DNA of 64,000 bases from Siphonodentalium dalli (lineage: Eukaryota > Mollusca > Scaphopoda > Gadilida > Siphonodentaliidae), in contig CP136064.1 in assembly GCA_032622095.1 (NCBI GenBank), positions 130,685,605 to 130,749,604 of the forward strand. The letters are read 5' to 3'. Every line of letters begins with the position of its first letter. The first letter of the stretch is position 1. Below the pieces are notes generated by a model. That model did not search any database, was not told the origin of the DNA, and worked only from the letters and a program-made list of their open reading frames with translations. Below, piece by piece: positions 57,786 to 64,000 of this stretch. A program made the translations under genes and the position numbers.

Positions 57786-58586
57786 AGACTCCTTAGACAT
57801 CATTGTCGAACAGCTTCCATCAATCTAGTTAGAATCTGTGAAAGTCAACCGCTTCAGTCGTCAGCCTTTCAAACTTGATCCAAGAGCTTGATCCCGAAGA
57901 ATGCCTAATATTTCTATCAGATCATAATCAAATAGTGGTCGTCCATTTAGTCCCCATGTAGCGATGCTGGATTCAAGATACAGTCGATGTCGAATTTAGA
58001 ACAAAATTTGCGGGAACAGTCTTTCCATAGGCTCGTTCGAGACATATATATATATATTTGATTACATATACATATAGCTGAGAGTGAGAATGTTGTCTGC
58101 GCCGTCGAACATTATTTTCACACGAAAATCCTTGAATAAAGTCATTAAATAGCTGCAAAACTGGCAGAAACGTATCCTAGTTGTTCTGTGATGTTATTTC
58201 AAGAATTTCAATGTAGAAAAGTCCGATAGCACAAAAATATTGATATTTGTGTAGTATTTCCTTCTAAGAACTAAAAACAGCAGTTTCCTTCAAACGCAAT
58301 GACGTCATTCATTTCATATCACTATAAAAACATAATCGGTGACTCGAAAATTAAGTAGGCCTTTAAGACGTGTCTTTTAAAAAATGTGACCCTGACTGGA
58401 TCAAATTACACAAATTAACACTACTGTCTTCTGTAAGGAACTTCACTTGTATTTAGAGTGAAAATTTAAGTCCATGTACGCAATATTTAAAACAATATGT
58501 CATTGTAAATTCACAATTAGGATTCAATCCATCCAACGTTCAGTTTTTGATTATGTTCGTTACACCATGCATTTCTGTTTACATAG
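57786..58586. other. End of giant intron 2
   Basis: Nothing recognised apart from the acceptor 'catttctgtttacatag' ending at 58586. Confidence 0.5.
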
Positions 58587-59029
58587 CATCCAGAAATGTT
58601 TCGGATGCAGCATTACATCGGGCGTGCTATGGTGCAAGATTCCTTCTCGCCGACCATTCTGGAATCAGACGATCATTGTATAAAAGGTACGGCCGTGTGG
58701 CTATCATCGGGCTGAACGAGAATACGACCGACATACCGGAACACAGCCACTTACCATTGTGGTATAATGAACGATCGCGTGGTCTTGGAGCAACCGTGGA
58801 AAACCCTGTTTCAAGTGTCGGCGAAGAAAATGTATTGTGCCTCCGCCACCTCGATCGCTATGGCAACGAGGATATTCTGCTCCACGAGATTGTTCATGGA
58901 CTACACACTCTCGGTGCATCGTTTGCTATAAAAGATTGGGATGTTAGGCTTCAGGCAGCATTTGATGATGCCAATGTAACGGGGAGATGGGAGAATACAT
59001 ATGCAAGGGAAACAATTCTGGAATACATG
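58587..59029 (+). CDS. Secreted HExxH metallopeptidase-like gene, exon 3 (catalytic)
   Basis: Encodes residues 74-221. The split codon G|CA restores Ala, giving 'GIPIV|ASRNVSDAALHRACY' across the 24-kb intron. It contains 'GLGATVENPVSSVGEENVLC' and the zinc-binding HEIVH in 'EDILLHEIVHGLH' (residues about 173-177, bases 58883-58897), then 'RWENTYARETILEYM'. HExxH supplies two His ligands and the catalytic Glu of zincins. A Glu in the following 'EYMAEG' (spanning the exon 3/4 junction) is a candidate third ligand, which would make it gluzincin-like. The donor M|GTACGT at 59030 leaves phase 0. The protease assignment rests on the motif; substrate unknown, probably extracellular. Confidence 0.85.
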
Positions 59030-60057
59030 GTACGTTCGTTTTAGGTTTATCGTACTCATGTTTTAAGCTAATACAACATACTTCTCTTCGAGCCGACAAG
59101 AATAATGTGAGTTATATCTATTCAAATATCACGCACTTATTTGCACTTTTGTTAGGAAAACTTATTTCCCATGCATATAGAGATTATGTTGAATGCCGTA
59201 CGTCGAAAACCGAATCCTTTCTAGTTTTAGTTATCCTGAACGAAATCACTTCTAATCACCTAGTCCCAAATGGCAGATGAAACAATGTGTGTCTCCAAGC
59301 ATAAAATTTAGGCTCAGCTTCAAATTAATGTCGTTGGTATTGTGTCATATCATAACTCATTTGCGTCTGAATGTTATAAACTTGGTCTATACGGAAGCCA
59401 AGAACTGTGATCTTGTTCAAACACATGCAATGTCTGGTAGTTTTAGTCCAGTAGATATTAACAACCATTGCGTAAGTCACCGCCTACTTCAATCAGTATT
59501 GAATGTTTGAGCACAAATACCTGGAAGTTGCCCTCCCGATCGGACGCATTTTTTGGAGGAGTGATAAGTATTCTGTCCCGCTGTGGTATCCGGATTCGTG
59601 CATATAATTTTATGGGCATATCATCTTTTGTTTATGGCCGTTTCCACGTGATCTCACAGTTAAATAATCCCCTGCGATGTGCAGGTAACCTCCAGCTAAC
59701 CAATAATAAAGAAAGGCAACATACACATTGCAGGGATACATTTGTTCAAGCGGATAAAACAATATTGTAGAGTAGAATCATAAAGTATATAACAGGTCGG
59801 TTAGCAAATGCCGTTTGTAGATAACAAGAAAGTAGGAAGAATTCAACGGGGTTGCTGGCTTTAGTGAACTCCTCATGAACTCGGGAAATGTGTACTTGTC
59901 CTTGCAGTAATATTTCCGCGAAAACATTCAATCCGCACTTCATTTCATATCAGACAACGCATTGCATAAATCCAACGCATGAGATATACACATACACTCA
60001 ATGTTGTAAAGATGAAGCTCGAATAAAAACAGTGCATTCTGTTTTGTTTTATTTCAG
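59030..60057. other. Intron 3, nothing recognised
   Basis: 1,028-bp intron with canonical gtacgt...ttttatttcag ends. The short frames inside are not genes. Confidence 0.6.
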
Positions 60058-60235
60058 GCCGAAGGGGCTCAGAGCTACTTCCAAGTTAACGACTATGCAA
60101 ACCCCACAAATGGCGTGCACAACGACGTTACAACGAGAGAGCAACTAAAGATATATGACCCACCCATGTTCACACTGCTTGAAGAGCTCTTCCCCTGTCA
60201 TAACCATTATTTATGGCGATGCAACTCGACAAGAG
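60058..60235 (+). CDS. Secreted HExxH metallopeptidase-like gene, exon 4
   Basis: Phase-0 continuation: 'AEGAQSYFQVNDYANPTNGV', 'TTREQLKIYDPPMFTLLEEL' and 'FPCHNHYLWRCNSTR', residues 222-280. 'EYM|AEG' completes the expected E-x-x-A-E-G region after HExxH. Two Cys near the end (FPC...RC) may form a disulfide in a secreted protein. The donor G|GTGAGA at 60236 suggests a further exon beyond a LINE-bearing intron, possibly outside the window. Reading through instead would stop about 17 codons on (TAA near 60280), so this could also be an alternative last exon. Confidence 0.78.
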
Positions 60236-60282
60236 GTGAGATAAGATTATATTGCCTATGTACGGTATCGACATTAAATTAA

Positions 60283-60370
60283 TTCAAAGACTGGACATTC
60301 GGAAAAGAGAAGGTCGAGCCCAAAAGGGCGAGATATCTAGTTTCCGAATGGCGAGTCCATGTCTTGAAAG
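60283..60370. repeat. 88-bp imperfect palindrome
   Basis: 'ttcaaagactggacattcgg' faces 'ccgaatggcgagtccatgtc' + 'ttgaaag'. The centre 'gagcccaaaagggc' is itself a small hairpin. Confidence 0.65.
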
Positions 60371-61010
60371 ATACAACGATGAACTACTTTCACACTGATG
60401 AATACTTACGATTACTCCCTATTAAATGATACATATAATAAGAACGTTTTTCTGTATACAAAATAGTCCTCGACTGAGAACAAAACCACGCCCATTGACA
60501 TGGTTTGTGTTAGAAGGGGTTCCGTGTGCACTTTGGTTTAAGCATAGTTTATTTATCCACCAAATATATAATATACATAATATAAATTGAACGAGGGAAT
60601 ACACAAGGAATTAATATAATGTATATGGTAATATGTGATATATCTGGTAGAAAGGGAAAACGACAGTAAGCACATGGCTTTTCAGGTGTCGTTCTCCCCA
60701 TGTATCATCTAGGGCCCCTGTATAATATACTATATAAATCATCATGGAAATTGACGTTAGTGTCGGGACCGGACAGTAGATAGATAATTCGGATATTACA
60801 TTGGTCCTGTGTTATTTGGGTATAAAGAATAAGAGGAGAATTTAAGATAAGAAGACAAAGATGGAGGGGAGTGGTGAGGGGAGTGGAATGGAACGGATTA
60901 TTCATTTTATTACATGTTACGTATGATGCTTAAGATGCTGCTGACCGATTTATAATTAAGCAACTAAAATCGTTGTGCGTGGATAATAAATTTTTGGAAT
61001 TCTTCAAAAA
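60371..61010. other. Non-coding stretch between exon 4 and the second LINE
   Basis: AT-rich. It may include the 3' untranslated end of the minus-strand LINE, but no poly-A or microsatellite tail was recognised, so the LINE 3' boundary is left open. Confidence 0.4.
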
Positions 61011-61373
61011 TAGTTAGATTCGTTTGTAGACTCGTTGTATCATCGCCATTGAGGAAAGTATAAACTGGTTTGATGTCCAGATGGGCAAGTAACCATAGTC
61101 AGTGTGCATTTGATTGTTCGGGGTTTTTCCCCCGTAGGGTGAGGGTACTAACACCCATGAAGGGGGAATACTGCCCCTGTTAATATTGTTGGGGGGAATA
61201 ATGCACACTGCAGACTGGATATCTCCCCTCCCAAAATGTATATACTTTTGAGTATTAAGGGGATTTGGTGAGGTTTATCCCTTGGTGAGGTTTTTCCCAC
61301 GCCTTGTTAAGTTTATAATGTTGTGATATATTTGTGGATATTAATACATTCCAGGGCTGGTGGCGGCCCGATG

Positions 61374-62156
61374 TTAAGGGGGGGAGGTCATTATGGGAAA
61401 TGTGGACAATAATAAAGTATAAACTATTGCGTCTGGGATCTTTCCAAGAAGAATTTGCCTATGTGGACGGTAACGCCGACATTGGAATATGTAGTGGTAG
61501 CTATCTTCTATTTGGCCACAAACACAGCGATCAGTGACAGAGATATAATTTTGGTATTTATGCGCGTTTAGGTCACTACAATAGTTTCTAAGACGTGTGT
61601 GGATTACTTGTGCTTTTCTTGTGTAACAATATTTGAAGCGTGAATTCTTCTTTTTATGACTAGTGTTTATTGTTCTAAATTCGTCGTAATTCACTATGTC
61701 GCGTGTGCTCATCGGCAGTGAATTCCAGAGGGCTGCTGTATTTAAGATGAATGACCGGTCGTGTGAATTGGCGTTAAATTGGGGTAGCCGAATTTTCTTT
61801 GAGTTACGGGTATTAATTTTCGATACCTCGGATACAAGTGGGGGCACTAAGTTTTGTAGATACTCCGGGGCCGAATTATAGATCATTTTGTGATATAAAT
61901 AAAGTTTTGAATTTTCACGTCTCTTTTTTAGAGTCTCCCAACCTGCTTCAATTATAAGGTTATTATTACTCGTGGATCTGGTACATCCTGTTACAATACG
62001 CGCAGCTTCTAGTTGTATATCTTCCAACTTGTCAGATTCTGCTATTGTGCAATTGTCCCAGATAACGTTTGCGTATTCTATGATTGGTCTTACAAGAGTG
62101 AAATAACATTTGTCTAGGGTTTCTCTATATAGAACGTATTTTTGTTTTTGTAACAT
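61374..62156 (-). pseudogene. LINE ORF2 remnant, thumb and C-terminal Cys/His region
   Basis: 'LVRPIIEYANVIWDNCTIAE', 'LEDIQLEAARIVTGCTRSTS' and 'WETLKKRRENSKLYL', then 'AALWNSLPMSTRDI', and 'CVCGQIEDSYHYIFQCRR' near the end. Residue-for-residue relatives occur in the plus-strand LINE. The natural stop is TAA at 61374-61376. Confidence 0.88.
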
Positions 62157-62164
62157 AGATATTC

Positions 62165-63306
62165 GATACCATTAGATATAGACGCAATATGGGACTTCCA
62201 TGAGCAATTGTTTTCAAAAACGACACCAAGGTGTTGTGGTTTGATACTTTGTTCAATGGGACATTGTTCATATATAAGTTTGGATGATTCAAAGGGTTTT
62301 GTTTACGTGATATGCACATAGCTTCTGATTTACTGGCATTGAATTTTACTAGCCATCTCTTCGACCATGCTTCCAGTGTGTTTATGTCGTTTTGCAATAT
62401 TTTGGCATTTTGTATCGGGTCTTTAATGGGCAGAAATATGGACGTATCGTCAGCAAATAGTCTAATGTCACTTTTAATTCCTTTAACAATGTCGTTAATG
62501 TAGGTTAAAAATAAAATCGGCCCAAGGACGGATCCTTGAGGCACACCAGCTTTAACCCCTCCACAAGAAGAAGATTCTGAGCCTAAAACTACTCTTTGCT
62601 CGCGGTTTGTTAGATATGATTCAATCCATTTGAGAAGATTACCTGTGATACCCATTCTTTTTAATTTATAAACTAAACCACGGTGCCAAACTTTGTCGAA
62701 TGCTTTGCTTATATCGAAGAATAAGACTCTGACATCCTGGCCTTCGTCCAAACTTTTACTAATTTCGTGATAAATTTCGCATAATTGGTGTGATGTTGAC
62801 TGCCCGGGGAGGAATCCAGCTTGGTGTTTGCACAGTAAACTATTTTTGGTAAGAAATGTGAGTAGATGTTTGGCTATGCATTTCTCGTATACTTTACCAA
62901 TACAACTTAATAGGGATATGGGTCTGTAGTTTCCTGGGTCTGTTGGGTCTCCTTTTTTAAAAATTGGAACAACGTTTGCACGTTTCCATTCATCGGGGAA
63001 GAAAGAGTTTTCCATGAATGTTTTAAACATTATTTTCAATGGATGATGCAGGCTATGACATTTTTTTAGTATGCGCGGACTTATCTCATCGTAACCGGAA
63101 GATTTATCAGTAACAAGATTTTTCAAGGTTTCTATTATATCCGATGCAGAGATTAATATTTCATTTAGTTCTGGAATAGATTGCAATGGGGTGTATTCTG
63201 GTATTGTGGCATTTGAGTCATCTATAGATGAAACACTACAGAAATAGTCATTAAAAGCTTCTGCTTTGTCATAGTTGGATGTATGTGTGCTGTTATTCCA
63301 CGACAA
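62165..63306 (-). pseudogene. LINE ORF2 remnant, reverse transcriptase
   Basis: The longest coding stretch of the window (393 codons open, last part out of frame). Motifs in order: 'VVPIFKKGDPTDPGNYRPIS' (RT1/2), 'AGFLPGQSTSHQLCE', 'FFDISKAFDKVWHRGL' (RT3), 'GVPQGSVLGPILFLTYINDI' (RT4), 'LFADDTSIFL' (RT5; FADD at 62445-62459 complement) and 'WLVKFNASKSEAM' (RT6). The true frame is lost near 62236 ('HQHLGVVFENNCSWKSHI' continues one base over) and again near 62165. The catalytic Asp residues are intact. Confidence 0.9.
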
Positions 63307-63319
63307 GTACGGAATAGCT

Positions 63320-63592
63320 CTATTGCTGGTTTTTTTCTGAGAGTTTATTAAAGGTTTTCCACCAGGCAGATGAGGGTGTTTCTGGATTATTCAGGATGTC
63401 TTGCATGTGCACTATGTGGTCAGATTTTGATTTTCTAATAAGGGAGATTACTTCGTTTCGTTTTTTCCTATAGTTTGTCCATGCGTTGATGGTATTACGA
63501 ACTTTAGCTTTTTCATACAAGCGCTTTCGTTGTTTGATATGTTGTTTTATTCCAGAATTTAGCCATGCTGGTTCATCTTTCATACAACGCAC
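63320..63592 (-). pseudogene. LINE ORF2 remnant, linker before reverse transcriptase
   Basis: Contains 'EPAWLNSGIKQHIKQRKRLY' and 'NAWTNYRKKRNEVISLIRKS', then 'SSAWWKTFNKLSEK'. The frame ends at a TAG after a run of seven A (near 63337); shifting by one base restores the continuation 'TSNRAIPYLSWNN', so a homopolymer indel explains the break. Confidence 0.85.
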
Positions 63593-63593
63593 A

Positions 63594-64000
63594 ATTTTAC
63601 TTGGGACAAAAATATTGATCTGATCTTGTAAGAAAGTTGTTAGTACGTTGGTCTTTTCACTGATGGGGGTATTTGAAAAGGTTTGTTTCCAGTCTTGTTC
63701 TAAGATTGACTTATCTAGATCTGTGAAATTTGCTTCATCGTAGTTAAATACACGCCTAGTAAACGGTTTCTGTTGAGATTTCTTTTCCGAAATTAGGATA
63801 TCTACAAAGATGGGAATATGATAGCGAATATAATTTCCATGGAAGGGTTCAAGGGTTCCACTTTCAAAGACAGAGCAGTTTTTATTTACCAGGACAACAT
63901 CGATAAGAGTTTCCGAATATTCAGTAAAATTGGTAGATTCCGTTATTAACTGTTTTAATGTTAGTTGATTACATACTGCTGAGATTCTATTATTTGATGG
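63594..64000 (-). pseudogene. LINE ORF2 remnant, endonuclease C-terminal part
   Basis: The frame is open from the window edge: 'NNRISAVCNQLTLKQLITES' then 'TEYSETLIDVVLVNK', the T-x-IDxVL strand of APE-type endonucleases. Where many LINEs show S-D-H before the last strand, this copy reads 'YIRYHIPIF', so the usual Asp of that motif is not seen; that may be a family trait or decay. The frame continues into 63320-63592. Confidence 0.75.

Larger units (their letters stand above)
61011..64000 (-). mobile_element. Degenerate non-LTR retrotransposon (LINE), minus strand, cut by window end
   Basis: Reads inward from the right window edge: C-terminal half of an APE-type endonuclease (63600-64000), linker, reverse transcriptase, thumb, and the C-terminal Cys/His motif, with the last frame stopping at 61374. 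It has the same organisation and related residues as the LINE at 14.3-16.5 kb but keeps more of the 5' part. At least three frameshifts make it inactive. It lies downstream of exon 4, antisense to the peptidase gene, probably in its next intron. The 3' limit near 61 kb is approximate. Confidence 0.85.

Overview
The window looks like AT-rich nuclear DNA of a multicellular invertebrate. It has spliced genes with GT-AG introns, a signal-peptide exon, ShKT cysteine-rich domains, degenerate non-LTR retrotransposons, a Crypton-type tyrosine recombinase and very many small DNA transposons and satellites. A marine lophotrochozoan (mollusc-like) fits best, but no single feature fixes the phylum. I saw no operons, bacterial signals, rRNA or tRNA genes.

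Two host genes can be supported, both on the + strand. (1) A secreted multi-ShKT protein has its coding exon at 19855-20552: four ShKT domains and a long Thr-rich linker written in CAA/CTA/CGA triplet blocks. (2) A secreted HExxH zinc-metallopeptidase-like gene can be assembled from four exons whose splice phases all agree: 33044-33089 (signal peptide), 34260-34433, 58587-59029 (HEIVH) and 60058-60235. It runs over more than 27 kb because its second intron is 24,153 bp and packed with repeats.

Layout. 1-13 kb: gene-poor, with small inverted-repeat elements, two Helitron-like elements (4.5-5.5 kb), a TTAA-bounded element holding two mirror palindromes (6482-6882) and tandem duplications. 13-17.2 kb: a 1.06-kb element filled with ACGCAAC-type repeats, abutting a broken LINE (14281-16510) that lies inside a foldback element. 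17.2-20.7 kb: a small inverted-repeat element and the ShKT gene. 22.4-24.5 kb: a 2,032-bp element with about 330-bp terminal inverted repeats and a perfect 9-bp target-site duplication, Mutator-like in form. 24.8-30.2 kb: a 5.4-kb long inverted repeat whose arms of about 1.5 kb each carry a decayed copy of the same transposon-associated coding sequence, around a minisatellite of about 43-bp units. 30.4-30.7 kb: a tandem duplication carrying two TGACGTCA (CRE) sites upstream of the peptidase gene. 33.0-60.2 kb: the peptidase gene.

The giant second intron holds a 21.9-kb interval (about 35797-57733) with inverted termini, ACGTTG-type arrays and (CT)n on both sides; the palindromic GCTTAAGC repeat field; a 594-bp TTAA element inserted in one of those palindromes; an 860-bp tandem family; a Crypton recombinase pseudogene on the - strand (45101-46457); a 1,133-bp hAT derivative with an exact 8-bp target duplication and a BED-finger remnant; and several palindromes. 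61.0-64.0 kb: a second LINE of the same general type on the - strand, broken by frameshifts, running off the window.

No coordinated pathway is visible: the two host genes look independent, and everything else reads as mobile DNA and its remains. Coordinates of repeats without target-site duplications are approximate to about 10-30 bp.
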